A stretch of 64,000 nt of DNA, taken from positions 1 to 64,000 of the forward strand of contig CAJOLJ010000002.1 of NCBI GenBank assembly GCA_905235445.1. The letters run 5' to 3'. Below the pieces are notes generated by a model. The model made no database searches and was not told the DNA's origin. It was given only the letters and a program-made list of their open reading frames with translations. This document shows, piece by piece, positions 1-9,355 of the stretch. How positions within the stretch are numbered: the stretch's first letter is position 1; every line of letters starts with the position of its first letter. The position numbers and the translations under genes were made by a program. The stretch comes from an uncultured Bacteroidales bacterium. GTDB taxonomy: Bacteria; Bacteroidota; Bacteroidia; Bacteroidales; UBA932.

Positions 1-4
1 TACT

Positions 5-1204
5 ATGAAGAAAGCATTTCTGACGGCACTTGCCACCATCCTCACCCTAGGCAGCGCCTTCTCCCAGGTGAAGACCTGGATATCCACCGATGTAGGGAAC
101 ACCTACCTCTACGAGATGACCGATGCCAAGGGCAAGGTCACCGGTTACACTCTCAACAGGATCACCGGTGTGGGCACCGACGAGGGAAAAACCACCATCT
201 ACTACCACAGCTACTCCCTGGATACGAACTTCAAGCAGGGCCTGCATCTTACCGACATCATGGCCTGGACCTACAACGGGACTTTCCATGCGGATTCCAA
301 GTCGGCCCTCTCCTCCGCCAGCATGAACCTTGAGAAAGTCACGGAGGTGAAGGGCTCTGGGCTCAAGCTTCCCGAGGAAGTCGAGGTCGGGCACGTCATG
401 GGAGACGTTTCCGTGAGCATCCCCATGATTCTCGACGTGAAGCAGACGGGCATGCACGTCGCCGCCAGGGAGAGCCTCACAACCCCCGCCGGCACCTTCG
501 ACTGCATCAGGATAGATGCTGACCTTGAGAGCAAGGCACTCTTCATCAAGATGTCCGGCAGCGGGCAACAGTACTACGCCAAGGGTGTGGGACTCGTAAA
601 GAGCACGACCTACAACAAGAAGGGTGGCGTGATGGGCGGACAGACCCTCGTCGCCATCAACGGAGGTGAGCCCAACGGCAAGTACTACTGGTCCTGGTCC
701 ATGTTCAACTTCGGTGCCTCCGGCAACCCCAACGTCCACTACACCGAGGGAGCCGTAGCTCCCGAAGGCATGGTGGACATGGCCCTTTCCGTATTCTGGG
801 CCGAGAAGAACTTCACCGCCGAGACAGCGGTGGAGGAGGGCCTAAGCTGCGACTTCAAGGACACGGACACCCCCACCGAGTTCTACGGCGAAGGCTGGAG
901 GACCCCTACCAAGGCCGAGTGGGATGAGCTCATCAAGGCCTGCACCTGGGAATACACCACCATGGAAGACGTCCCCGGCTACAAGGTGACTTCCAAGAAC
1001 GGCAACTCCATCTTCATCCCCATCCCGGGAGATGGGACCGCGAACTACTGGTCCACCACCGAGAACCCCGAGGAAAAGAAGAACGTCTACAAGGCCATGT
1101 TCAACGAAGAGACCTACAAGGTCGTGGATGTCCCCTACAAGGGGAAGGAATTCATGATAAGGCCTGTTTGCGAGACCATGGTGAAGGTCGGGAAGAAGAA
1201 ATAA
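5..1204 (+). CDS. exported TapB/DUF3108-like protein with C-terminal major-paralogous-type domain
   Basis: A 399-residue protein with a clear signal peptide (MKKAFLTALATILTLGSAFS, then Q). Residues about 25-215 form a beta-rich region ending in a segment around TTPAGTFDCIRIDADLES and YYAKGVGLVKS, which resembles DUF3108-like/TapB periplasmic domains. The C-terminal third carries GWRTPTKAEWDELI, YWSTTE and IRPVC, typical of the Bacteroidota/Fibrobacter 'major paralogous' fold that is related to formylglycine-enzyme-like domains. The start at base 5 is the natural one because it opens the signal peptide. It is followed 12 bases later by a TPR-like gene and then an unknown exported protein, so the three are probably one operon whose promoter lies outside the window. 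Domain assignments are from pattern memory; the function is unknown. Confidence 0.75.
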   Translation: MKKAFLTALATILTLGSAFSQVKTWISTDVGNTYLYEMTDAKGKVTGYTLNRITGVGTDEGKTTIYYHSYSLDTNFKQGLHLTDIMAWTYNGTFHADSKSALSSASMNLEKVTEVKGSGLKLPEEVEVGHVMGDVSVSIPMILDVKQTGMHVAARESLTTPAGTFDCIRIDADLESKALFIKMSGSGQQYYAKGVGLVKSTTYNKKGGVMGGQTLVAINGGEPNGKYYWSWSMFNFGASGNPNVHYTEGAVAPEGMVDMALSVFWAEKNFTAETAVEEGLSCDFKDTDTPTEFYGEGWRTPTKAEWDELIKACTWEYTTMEDVPGYKVTSKNGNSIFIPIPGDGTANYWSTTENPEEKKNVYKAMFNEETYKVVDVPYKGKEFMIRPVCETMVKVGKKK

Positions 1205-1216
1205 GGCCCCCCTGAA

Positions 1217-2242
1217 ATGAAAAAGGTACACATTGCCCCCCTCCTGGGAATCCTCGCGGTCCTGGGCATAGGGGTGATAGCGTCATCCTCCGGAAAAGAC
1301 GCCCCCTCATCCGTGGAGGAGGGGTTCCTCGAGGAGATGGACGCTCTCGTTGCCAGGGGCGACGAGTTCTATGACGCCGGGAGCACCACCATAGCCAACT
1401 GGTTCTACGGCAGGGCCCTCAGTGCCACTTCCTCATACAACCAGGCCGTGGTCCTGGTATACAAGGAGAAACAAAAGGAGGAAGATGACGCCCAGACGGA
1501 CGAGATGATCCAGGACGCCTATGACACCTGGGACGAGGGTGCGGACATATTCGCCGGCCTCATCCAGGGTTCCAGGGAGACCGTCAAGAGAATAGACAGC
1601 GCCACGGACTCCCTTGCCAACACATTCGGCATAGACAACAGGGACGAGGACGATGTCATGTGGGACCTGTTCTCCGCCTACAGCCCCTCCTCTCCATACC
1701 CGGACTACTTCCGCGGACTGGTGGCCGATTACAGGGGAAAAGACAAGATTGCCCTCAGGTACTACTCCCAAGCAGCCTCCAACCCTGACTTCGACGCCCG
1801 GAAATATGATTTCTCGTACCTCGCCGACATGTCCATGGGAAACCTCAAAGTCCTCTCGGACAAGCTACAGAAGAAAATACGCCGTTACGGGGCGAACTTC
1901 CTCAGCGAGAATCTCCATGCCCCGGATACCGCACTGAGGTGGTGCCCTGGATACTATACTTCCCTCATAGAGGGGATGTACCGCTCCAACGTCGACAAGG
2001 AAGGGGTCAGCCATGACCTGACCCCCGTCCAGAGGGGAGAGGCATACAAGTATGCCCGCAACGCCCTTTACGCCTACCCCTTCGACGTCAACCTGTACAT
2101 CCTCTGCGCCAGGCTGGCCATAGCGAACGACGACCTCAGGATGGCCGCCCGGTTCGTCAACGACGGGATATGGCTGGAACCCGGGAACAAAGTCCTAGGG
2201 GAGATGGCAGATACGCTCAATGCCTACATCCGTGACAACTGA
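1217..2242 (+). CDS. membrane-anchored TPR-like protein
   Basis: A 341-residue protein. The N-terminus has a hydrophobic stretch (HIAPLLGILAVLGIGVIASS) without an obvious cleavage or lipobox cysteine, so it is probably an uncleaved anchor. The rest is helical with repeat-like pieces, for example WFYGRALSATSSYNQAV near residue 55 and YKYARNALYAYPFDVNLYI near residue 275 followed by AARFVNDGIWLEPGNKVLGE, which read like degenerate tetratricopeptide repeats. TPRs normally act as protein-protein interaction scaffolds, here presumably in the periplasm. It lies 12 bases after the TapB-like gene and 14 bases before the next gene, so it is most likely co-transcribed and functionally tied to both. No enzyme motif is visible. 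Confidence 0.7.
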   Translation: MKKVHIAPLLGILAVLGIGVIASSSGKDAPSSVEEGFLEEMDALVARGDEFYDAGSTTIANWFYGRALSATSSYNQAVVLVYKEKQKEEDDAQTDEMIQDAYDTWDEGADIFAGLIQGSRETVKRIDSATDSLANTFGIDNRDEDDVMWDLFSAYSPSSPYPDYFRGLVADYRGKDKIALRYYSQAASNPDFDARKYDFSYLADMSMGNLKVLSDKLQKKIRRYGANFLSENLHAPDTALRWCPGYYTSLIEGMYRSNVDKEGVSHDLTPVQRGEAYKYARNALYAYPFDVNLYILCARLAIANDDLRMAARFVNDGIWLEPGNKVLGEMADTLNAYIRDN

Positions 2243-2256
2243 CAATGGGACCTGCC

Positions 2257-3972
2257 ATGAGAAAAAAGACGTTTCTTTCACTTCTTTCCTTCCTTGTTCT
2301 GTCCACGCTTCTGTCGTGGGGCCAGATGAGGGAGTTCATGCCGAAGGATTTCGGACCGTACGACCCGGACCTCATCAAGTTCCCCATCGAGGACCGGAGC
2401 TATCCCCTTGTCCTGGAATTCAATTATTCCAATAACGATATACTGAAGGCCGCCACGCTTTCGGAACTCCTGAAGAGCTACCTGAAAAACAGCTCCATGA
2501 AATACACCGGGACGCTCATCAACTCCTCCCTCACCCAGCAGGACGTATACACCTGCATAAAGATGGCCCTCATAAAATCCCAGCTGAAGACCCCGGAGGA
2601 GTTCATCAGGATCCGGGAGTCAAGCCTGCGGGAACTCAAGAAAGTCAACTATTCCCCCAAGGAGTTCGCAAGCGATATGCTAAACACCGCCTCGGTCGCC
2701 GCCCTTGCCGGCGGGACGGCCGTCCAGGCAGTGAACTCGGTTGTGAACGCCGTCTGGGGAGTCGCCTCCAATATGGACAATGCCGATGGCCTGATAGGGA
2801 CAGGAGCCGGGACCGTCAATGACATCGCCGGGAACGTGGCGGAACTCAAGCAAAGGGGAAGGATCCAGACTACCACCTCGCTCGGAGGTGCCGCAATGGC
2901 GGGCACCTCTTTCCTCAAGACCCTTTGGGATGCCCATGAGAGGACTGAGACAATCTTCAAGAACAGGGTCATACTCGTGAACTTATCCAGGATATGCATG
3001 TTCTACCGCTGGCTGAACTACTACCTGGCGACCCGTACCAAATCAGCCAAGGCCTACAACTGGCTCATCGTGATGGACGAGAACCAACAGTCCGCTCCGA
3101 TAACCTTCAGGGGAATGGACGACTGCTCGCTGAGAATGAACTTTTTCACTACCCTCTTCAAGGTCTTCGACCCCACCAACAGAGGGTCACAGGGACTGGA
3201 CTACGAGGGGACATACGTGGGATACATAAGGTGCAAGGGAGAGTACGACCTATCCCCGTATGACCAAAAATGGCTTAACGACAGGTCCACCGCCATGTTC
3301 CGGGTCGGAGAGGTTTCCGACACACCCGGGGGGCCGAATAACGTGGACGGGACCATGGCCGCATTCCAGCTGGAATTCAATATCGTCAAATCGGAAAGCG
3401 ACATCAAGCCCCACATAACGACAAAGAGCGGCCCATCATCCCTCTCTGTCTACTACGATATGCCCGTGGTGGTTGACCTGCACGCCAAGGGGTCCTTCGG
3501 CTCCCCCGACTGCCTGGAAGGGTACACGAGATTCATCCAGGAGGGAGAATCCATTCCCGGCAAGAAAGAATGGGGACCCGCAAAGGGGGTGCAGACACGG
3601 ATAAACTTCAATTTCGACAAGGCCTACGAAGCGTATTACGTTCTTGGCAGTGGAGGGCTGAAGTACGTCAGGGCAATGGGAGCCAAGGAGTACACGGGCG
3701 GAGGGCTGTACTACATCGAGTCCTACGAATACGACGGGGACCATCTCATCGCGAATCCCTTCTCGCATTTCAGCCAACCCGTACCCCGCCGCATCGAGGA
3801 TGTCGTAGGGAGTGCACCCACCCCCGGCACTTTCACCGTGAACGTAAAAACCACCGTGGACCCTCCGAGATTCTACACCATGGATGACAAGGAATACGCC
3901 CTGGAACTGGAAAAGGAAAGAATGACGCACCTCCTTGGCAAATACTGGGATATCCAAAACGACAGCGAGTAA
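2257..3972 (+). CDS. exported protein of unknown function
   Basis: I do not recognise this family. The protein is 571 residues from the ATG at 2257; an upstream in-frame ATG at 2245 would add four residues ahead of the basic MRKKTF start of the signal peptide and is less likely. The signal peptide ends around LLSWGQ. Residues about 140-225 are rich in small residues (AALAGGTAVQAVNSVVNAVWG and GGAAMAGTSF) and could be amphipathic or membrane-associated. The second half is beta-rich with many Tyr, Gly and Asp residues. It follows the TPR-like gene by 14 bases and is followed by two terminator-like hairpins, so it closes the left-edge operon. Confidence 0.65.
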   Translation: MRKKTFLSLLSFLVLSTLLSWGQMREFMPKDFGPYDPDLIKFPIEDRSYPLVLEFNYSNNDILKAATLSELLKSYLKNSSMKYTGTLINSSLTQQDVYTCIKMALIKSQLKTPEEFIRIRESSLRELKKVNYSPKEFASDMLNTASVAALAGGTAVQAVNSVVNAVWGVASNMDNADGLIGTGAGTVNDIAGNVAELKQRGRIQTTTSLGGAAMAGTSFLKTLWDAHERTETIFKNRVILVNLSRICMFYRWLNYYLATRTKSAKAYNWLIVMDENQQSAPITFRGMDDCSLRMNFFTTLFKVFDPTNRGSQGLDYEGTYVGYIRCKGEYDLSPYDQKWLNDRSTAMFRVGEVSDTPGGPNNVDGTMAAFQLEFNIVKSESDIKPHITTKSGPSSLSVYYDMPVVVDLHAKGSFGSPDCLEGYTRFIQEGESIPGKKEWGPAKGVQTRINFNFDKAYEAYYVLGSGGLKYVRAMGAKEYTGGGLYYIESYEYDGDHLIANPFSHFSQPVPRRIEDVVGSAPTPGTFTVNVKTTVDPPRFYTMDDKEYALELEKERMTHLLGKYWDIQNDSE

Positions 3973-3998
3973 AAAGGAGGGGCGCCCCTCTTGAAAAG

Positions 3999-4031
3999 CC
4001 TTCCCTGCCCTTAGGCGGGGAAGGTATTTTT
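3999..4031 (+). terminator. intrinsic terminator after the left-edge operon
   Basis: An 11-bp stem (CCTTCCCTGCC pairing with GGCGGGGAAGG, one G-T pair) with a CTTA loop is followed by TATTTTTGTC. It lies 27 bases after the stop of the unknown exported protein, where a terminator is expected. A second small palindrome, GAGGGGC/GCCCCTC, sits just ahead of it at about 3978-3991. Confidence 0.8.
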
Positions 4032-4087
4032 GTCTTGAAGAGGGCACATCCGTGTGAAAAAATACCTATCTTGCACCCCACAAAAAA

Positions 4088-4113
4088 GGAGGGCCACAGT
4101 CCCTCCCCTTTTT
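4088..4113 (+). terminator. second terminator-like hairpin, upstream of dprA
   Basis: GGAGGG and CCCTCC are separated by seven bases and followed by CCTTTTT. With the preceding hairpin this makes a tandem terminator. Its position argues that the dprA coding region starts after it (4135 or later) and not at the earlier in-frame ATG at 4054. Confidence 0.55.
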
Positions 4114-4134
4114 CACCTGACAAGACCTTTTGCG

Positions 4135-5157
4135 ATGAAACTTTCTTCCTCAACCAGGACTTCCGTTCCGGAAGCCTTCACTGGGACCTTCCATGAAGAG
4201 ATGGACAGCACGATGGACGATATCTACGCCTGCGCCCTCCTGGGGGTGCTGGGAGCAAACCCCTATCTCCTGGAAAAGATACTTTCACGAAGTTGTAACC
4301 CGAAGGAAGCGTTCCTGCGGATGGGAGGTGAGTTCCTCCCCTCGCGTCCCGACCTGAGGGGAGAGAGGGCGGACATCCTCGTCCGCTCAGAGTTCTCGGT
4401 CCTCTTCTCACCCTCCTCTTTCTCTTCACCGAGCCACATATTCCTCAGGCGTGACTCCCTTTCCTATCCGCATACTCTGCAGGAGTGCCCCGATTCCCCG
4501 TTCGGGGTGTTCATCAGGAGCAATGCCCGCTGCAGCCGATTTTTCTCCCGCAGGAACTATCTTCTCGCCGTCAGTGTCCCCTCCAGGCTCACTCCCTATG
4601 GGAGGGAGTGCCTGGAGAGTGCGATGGAAAGCATTTCCCGCCTGAGCAGGGAGTGCGAAGGCCGTCTCATTGTAGTGAGCGGACTTGAGGACGGAGCGGA
4701 AGGGGATATCCAGGGAATGGCCATGAGAGAAAGGATACCGTCGGTGGCCGTTACAGGAAGGCCTGACGGAAGCCTTCCGTCCCAGGCCAGCCGGGGCCTC
4801 TGCGAACACCTCTCGGACAGTTATTCCCACTGCCTGCTCACCGACATTCCTTTTTTCTGCAGCCCGGAAAAGGATCGCCGCCGCCTCATGGAAAGGCGGG
4901 ACAGGATAATCGCGGGACTCTGTGACGGAGTTCTCGTAATCGAGGCATCCCGTGGCTTCCAGACCCGTCTCGCCCGCTACTCGTTCGATTACGGAAGGAG
5001 CGTTTTCGCTCTGCCTGGAAGGGTCTTCGACCCCATGTCCGAAGGATGCAACATACTCATACGGGATAACATAGCCCAGGCGCTCAGCTCCCCGGACGAA
5101 CTTCCGATGTGGCTTAATCCCGCACTGGACTGCAGGTTCGAGGGAAGGGCGATATGA
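4135..5157 (+). CDS. dprA: divergent DprA/Smf-family DNA-processing protein
   Basis: DprA binds single-stranded DNA and loads RecA on incoming strands during natural transformation. The 340-residue product shows the family's order: a short N-terminal helical domain (IYACALLGVLGANPYLLEKIL), then a Rossmann-like core with TPYGRECLES, IVVSGLEDGA, ERRDRIIAGLCDGVLVIEAS, RSVFALPGRVFDPMSEGCN and LIRDNIAQAL. The usual SGLA-GID-AH loop reads SGLEDGAEGDIQ, and the lysine- and serine-rich positions around it are altered, so the protein is clearly recognisable but divergent. The start at 4135 was chosen because the longer frame from 4054 runs through a terminator-like hairpin; an ATG at 4201, immediately before the N-terminal helical domain, is a good alternative. 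It stands alone between the left-edge operon and the DUF4988 lipoprotein. Confidence 0.8.
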   Translation: MKLSSSTRTSVPEAFTGTFHEEMDSTMDDIYACALLGVLGANPYLLEKILSRSCNPKEAFLRMGGEFLPSRPDLRGERADILVRSEFSVLFSPSSFSSPSHIFLRRDSLSYPHTLQECPDSPFGVFIRSNARCSRFFSRRNYLLAVSVPSRLTPYGRECLESAMESISRLSRECEGRLIVVSGLEDGAEGDIQGMAMRERIPSVAVTGRPDGSLPSQASRGLCEHLSDSYSHCLLTDIPFFCSPEKDRRRLMERRDRIIAGLCDGVLVIEASRGFQTRLARYSFDYGRSVFALPGRVFDPMSEGCNILIRDNIAQALSSPDELPMWLNPALDCRFEGRAI

Positions 5158-5199
5158 ACATAAATGCCCTATTGAGCCAAAAAATCGTTTTAGATTGCC

Positions 5200-5207
5200 T
5201 AACTTTG
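5200..5207 (+). promoter_or_regulatory. Bacteroidota-type -7 box upstream of the DUF4988 lipoprotein
   Basis: TAACTTTG followed by C matches the Bacteroidota -7 consensus TAnnTTTG and lies 33 bases before the ATG at 5241. No good TTTG is present at the expected -33 spacing; the nearest TTG, at 5172-5174, is 25 bases upstream. Confidence 0.55.
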
Positions 5208-5240
5208 CATTTCATTTCATAACTGACCTAAGTGAATAGA

Positions 5241-7478
5241 ATGAGAAAATTTTATTATTTATTCTTCCTGGCAGGCCTCACCCTGCTCCTCGGGGTTGGC
5301 TGCAACAATCTCGACGAAGTGAACGAGAAGCTCCAGGATCATGAGAACAGACTTGCAAAACTGGAGAAAGCGGTCTCTGACCTGAATTCCCAGGTCGGGG
5401 TGATCCAGACCCTTCTGAGCGGAAAATACTTCGTCCAGGGCGTAGCCACCCTGGAGGACGGCTCCGGATACCGGCTCACGCTCCTTGACGACAAGGGCAA
5501 CGTCGTAGAGAGGACTGTCCTCAACGGCAAAGACGGAAAGGACGGCACCGACGGAAAGGACGGACATACACCCCAGATCGGCGTCAAACTCTTCTCCGAC
5601 GGGAATTACTACTGGACCGTGGACGGGGAGTGGCTTCTGGTAAACGGGGAGAAAGTAAGGGCAAACGGCATAGACGGACAGGATGGCCCCTCTCCCCAGT
5701 TCAAGATAGAGGACGGGAACTGGTTCGTCAAGGTAGGTGACGGGGAGTGGACCTTAGTAGGGGCGGCAACACCGGAGTATGAGCCAATCGATCCCGTCAT
5801 CACGGACGTGGACACCCAAAGCAGCGAGGACAGTGTCATCTTCACCCTCGCCGACGGGACCACCATCTCAGTCCCGAAGGCATCTTCCATGATCAAGCTT
5901 CACATCGTCGTGGACGAGACCGCCCTTGAAACCGCCACCCCGGGAAGTAGCGTATCGGCTCCGTATGAAGTATTCGCACCGAATGGGGTCACATTCACGA
6001 TCGACACCTACGAACCCCAGGGCTGGGAAGTGTCCGTGATACCTACGGGGGCAACCAAGGGAAACATCAAAATAACCATTCCTGCGGACGCCACATCCTC
6101 CAAGATCCTCGTGGTCCTGGAGGGAAGCGACGGCAGCAACTACACCAAGGTACTTCGGCTTGGCCTGGACTACGCTTCCCAGACCATCATCGACGCAGCC
6201 GGAGGCTCCTTCTCACTTGGCAGCGTCACCAATGTGAAAGTCGAAGATGGGGCGAGCTGGATTACCGTCAGCGGCAACATGGTGACCGTCTCACAGAACG
6301 ACACCTATGACTCCCGCACTGCAATCATTACCTACGAGGATGCCGATGGCAATGTCCACACGATGACCGTCATCCAGGCCCAGAAGGATGCCATCATCCT
6401 ATCGGCCAACAGCATCGAGGCAGACCCCGAAGGGGAAGAGACGACCTTCGTCCTCTCGGCCAATGTGGATGTGCAGGCAAAGGCATCAGTATCATGGATA
6501 CAGATTGCCCCCGTCACAAAGGGACTGGAGAATAAGTATTTCAACCTCACTGTCGAGGAGAACGGCACCGGGGCGGACAGAAGCGGTACCATCTTATTCT
6601 CCTGCGGGGACCTCTCCCAGACCGTAACCGTAACGCAGGCCAAGAAAGGTTCCTCCACTACCACTAATACAGGGTTCGAACTTGTGACTGACACCTCCGA
6701 CCTCGAGGACGGGGACAGGATAATACTGGTCAGCCTCACCGATGATTATGCCATGGGGACGGCCAGCAGCAACGGCACCTACCGCTATGCCATCACTGTA
6801 AGCAGTGCAGAGGGCTTTCCCGAGGAGATTCCCCAGAATGTGATTCCCGTGACCATCGGCATCACAGGGGACAAATGGACGATGGAGGACGGGACTGGAT
6901 ACCTGGCTTCCCAGTCCAACTCAGCAAACCAGCTCGTTACCGTAAAAGAGGTTACGGACTACGCAAAATGGAGCATCGCCGTCGCTGCGGACGGGACTGC
7001 CACCATCAAGGCCTCTGCCGGGGCCCGCTCCCTGCTGGGCTTCAACACGAGCTCCGCCGCTCACCGTTTCAACTGCTACGAAAAAACTTCCAGCTCCGTC
7101 TCCCTTGTGAAAATCTACAAGGAAAAAAGCGCTCCCATAAACATCGAGGAAGACCCCATCAGGGAGAAGACCGAGTACGGATGCTACCTCGGCGGGGCTG
7201 AGCGCATCTACATGAAGGGATTCGACCAGTACCTGAGGGACTATTCCGACAGCCAGGTCACTTTCGTAATCCTCCAGAAGACCGATGACGAACAGTTGGA
7301 GGTCTCAGGCTACGACACGAACCTCTCCCCCGGTGACAAGGTCAAATTGTCCATAAACTGGAGAAAGGGCCTCAGTACGATCCTCGACAAGAGCGCCACA
7401 ATGTATGTCGTCAAGGAGGAAGGCAGCAAAGTATGGCTAGGAAACGGCAAAGGCGAAGGCTTCATCATAAGGAAATAG
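5241..7478 (+). CDS. DUF4988/BACON-domain outer-surface lipoprotein
   Basis: A 745-residue lipoprotein. The signal peptide ends in the lipobox LGVGC (start at ATG 5241; a GTG at 5232 is also in frame). A coiled-coil segment follows (EVNEKLQDHENRLAKLEKAV), then the DUF4988 pattern YFVQGVATLEDGSGYRLTL and a collagen-like run GKDGKDGTDGKDG, then two WxxDGEW-type repeats (NYYWTVDGEWLLVNG and NWFVKVGDGEWTLVG). Between about residues 300 and 475 there are two BACON-like domains, with SWITVSGNMVTVSQNDTYDSR and SWIQIAP as landmarks. The C-terminus adds further beta domains. Such proteins are typical surface lipoproteins of gut Bacteroidales, often tied to glycan or protein binding. It precedes the M6 protease by 25 bases, suggesting a shared transcript. 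Confidence 0.85.
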   Translation: MRKFYYLFFLAGLTLLLGVGCNNLDEVNEKLQDHENRLAKLEKAVSDLNSQVGVIQTLLSGKYFVQGVATLEDGSGYRLTLLDDKGNVVERTVLNGKDGKDGTDGKDGHTPQIGVKLFSDGNYYWTVDGEWLLVNGEKVRANGIDGQDGPSPQFKIEDGNWFVKVGDGEWTLVGAATPEYEPIDPVITDVDTQSSEDSVIFTLADGTTISVPKASSMIKLHIVVDETALETATPGSSVSAPYEVFAPNGVTFTIDTYEPQGWEVSVIPTGATKGNIKITIPADATSSKILVVLEGSDGSNYTKVLRLGLDYASQTIIDAAGGSFSLGSVTNVKVEDGASWITVSGNMVTVSQNDTYDSRTAIITYEDADGNVHTMTVIQAQKDAIILSANSIEADPEGEETTFVLSANVDVQAKASVSWIQIAPVTKGLENKYFNLTVEENGTGADRSGTILFSCGDLSQTVTVTQAKKGSSTTTNTGFELVTDTSDLEDGDRIILVSLTDDYAMGTASSNGTYRYAITVSSAEGFPEEIPQNVIPVTIGITGDKWTMEDGTGYLASQSNSANQLVTVKEVTDYAKWSIAVAADGTATIKASAGARSLLGFNTSSAAHRFNCYEKTSSSVSLVKIYKEKSAPINIEEDPIREKTEYGCYLGGAERIYMKGFDQYLRDYSDSQVTFVILQKTDDEQLEVSGYDTNLSPGDKVKLSINWRKGLSTILDKSATMYVVKEEGSKVWLGNGKGEGFIIRK

Positions 7479-7503
7479 CTCAATCAGTCCACACTTAAGC
7501 ATC

Positions 7504-9282
7504 ATGAAACGCACAATCATATTTCTGACGGTTCTCCTGTGCCTCGGCCCCCTTGGCTTCGCCATCCCTGCCAGGCCCGGAAAGATAACGGCACAGCAGC
7601 CTGACGGCTCAAGCATCGAGATACTGCGCCACGGGGACGAGTGGGGACACTGGATCACCGATGCGAGCGGGAATGTCCTCAAACTTGATACGGACGGCTT
7701 TTACAGGGCTGCCATAGGTGAGAGCGCCTCCTCCGCATCGGCAGCCGCATCCAGGAGAAGGAGCCAAAAGATCTCCTCCCGCCGCCTTTCACCCCAGGCC
7801 GCTCCCGTAGCCATCGGCAAGAAAAGATTCCTCGTGATTCTTGTCCAGTTCTCTGACCTCTCTTTTAATCAGAACTCCCCCAAAGCCGCCTTCGACGCTC
7901 TCCTCAACAAGCAGGGTTACAGCGAAGGCGGGGGAACCGGCTCTGCCAGGGACTTCTACTTTGACAACTCTCACGGGATATTCGAGCCCGTATTCGACGT
8001 CTATGGACCGGTCACCCTCGAAAACAACAAAGCCTACTACGGTGCCAACGACAGCCAGGGCTACGACAAGGCCGCCGAAAAGGCTGTACTGGATGCATGC
8101 GTGGCTCTGCGCGATGAGATCGACTTCTCGAATTACGACAATGACGGGGACGGGTATGTGGACCTGGTCTTCATGTACTACGCCGGTTACGGGGAGGCAG
8201 ACTCTTCCGATTCCGACGCCATCTGGCCCCACCAGTGGGAACTATCCTCGGCAGGACTATCATTCTCCGATGACGGAGTGAAAGTTGACAGCTATGCCTG
8301 CTCGAATGAGATCGTCGGATACGGCTCCCGAAAGGGTCAATTGGTGGGGATAGGGGCCGCCTGCCATGAATTCGGGCACGCCATAGGTCTTCCCGACTTC
8401 TATGACGTCGACTACGAAACCAACGGCATGTCCGGTGGCCTGTTCTCTTTCTCGACGATGGACGGTGGTTGCTACAACAACGAAAGCCGCACTCCCCCTT
8501 ATTTCAACATCGAGGAGAGGATTCTGCTGGGATGGCTGGACGGGAGCGCCCTGCTCGATTTCACCCCCGGGACCGTGACAATTCCCTCCGTCCATGGGAA
8601 CATTGCCTACAAGACCCCCACCGACATGGACGGGGAGTACTTCGTGTACGAATGCCGCAACTCCGAAGGCTGGGACAAATATCTTCCGGCGCACGGACTT
8701 ATAGTCTACCATGTGGACAAGTCCGAAAGAAAAGTCAAGATAAGCGACGGAACCTTTTCGGCAAAGAATCTTTGGGATAACTGGAGAACATACAACTCCA
8801 TAAACGAGAACGGATCCCATCCCTGCTTCTACATCGTCCCCTCAGGGGCCCAGGACAACCTCAAGTTCGGCTATACCGGTTACCACTACGACACGTCCTG
8901 TGACCCCAGGATTCCATTCCCCGGGAAGGATGAGGTCAGCACCTACTGCCCGATAAGCTGGAACGGGGTCAAGGGCACGACAACCCTCTCCGACATCAGA
9001 TATTCGCAGCAGTCCGTGACCTTGAAGGTGGAGATGCCCTCAGCAGACCTCTCTTACCCGCTCATATCCAATCCGGGCAACGGGACCTACAGCGGGGGGC
9101 AGACATTCACCCTCGCCCTCGAAGGCACCGATGCGGACAAGTATGACGTAACCTGGTACTTCGACGACGTGGCTGTCAGCGGCACTTCCCTCTCGCTCAC
9201 CCCCGGGGAGCATACCATAGAGGCCGTGCTGGGAAGGGGCTCCAAAAGGAAAGTGCTCACACTTGAAATCACGGTAAAATAA
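7504..9282 (+). CDS. secreted M6-family zinc metalloprotease
   Basis: A 592-residue protein with an N-terminal signal peptide ending near GFAIPA. The catalytic zinc site HEFGHAIGLPDFYD lies at about residues 289-302, with the aspartate-containing extension typical of M6 (immune inhibitor A-like) peptidases. Upstream landmarks FLVILVQFSDLSF and ARDFYFDNSHGIFEPVFDVYGPV are also typical of this family. The last 85 residues are a small beta domain (LISNPGNGTYSGGQTFTLALEG), probably Ig-like. Expected role: extracellular or surface degradation of proteins. It lies directly behind the DUF4988 lipoprotein. Confidence 0.9.
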   Translation: MKRTIIFLTVLLCLGPLGFAIPARPGKITAQQPDGSSIEILRHGDEWGHWITDASGNVLKLDTDGFYRAAIGESASSASAAASRRRSQKISSRRLSPQAAPVAIGKKRFLVILVQFSDLSFNQNSPKAAFDALLNKQGYSEGGGTGSARDFYFDNSHGIFEPVFDVYGPVTLENNKAYYGANDSQGYDKAAEKAVLDACVALRDEIDFSNYDNDGDGYVDLVFMYYAGYGEADSSDSDAIWPHQWELSSAGLSFSDDGVKVDSYACSNEIVGYGSRKGQLVGIGAACHEFGHAIGLPDFYDVDYETNGMSGGLFSFSTMDGGCYNNESRTPPYFNIEERILLGWLDGSALLDFTPGTVTIPSVHGNIAYKTPTDMDGEYFVYECRNSEGWDKYLPAHGLIVYHVDKSERKVKISDGTFSAKNLWDNWRTYNSINENGSHPCFYIVPSGAQDNLKFGYTGYHYDTSCDPRIPFPGKDEVSTYCPISWNGVKGTTTLSDIRYSQQSVTLKVEMPSADLSYPLISNPGNGTYSGGQTFTLALEGTDADKYDVTWYFDDVAVSGTSLSLTPGEHTIEAVLGRGSKRKVLTLEITVK

Positions 9283-9308
9283 CGTCCCGTTTTCACCTAC
9301 ACACCCCA

Positions 9309-9331
9309 GCGGGGAACATCCATATCCCCGC
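9309..9331 (+). terminator. weak terminator-like hairpin after the M6 protease gene
   Basis: GCGGGGA and TCCCCGC pair perfectly across a nine-base loop, 26 bases after the protease stop. There is no real T run behind it, so it may only be a transcript-end stabiliser. Confidence 0.35.
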
Positions 9332-9355
9332 TTATACCCGAAAAAACACTCCCCC

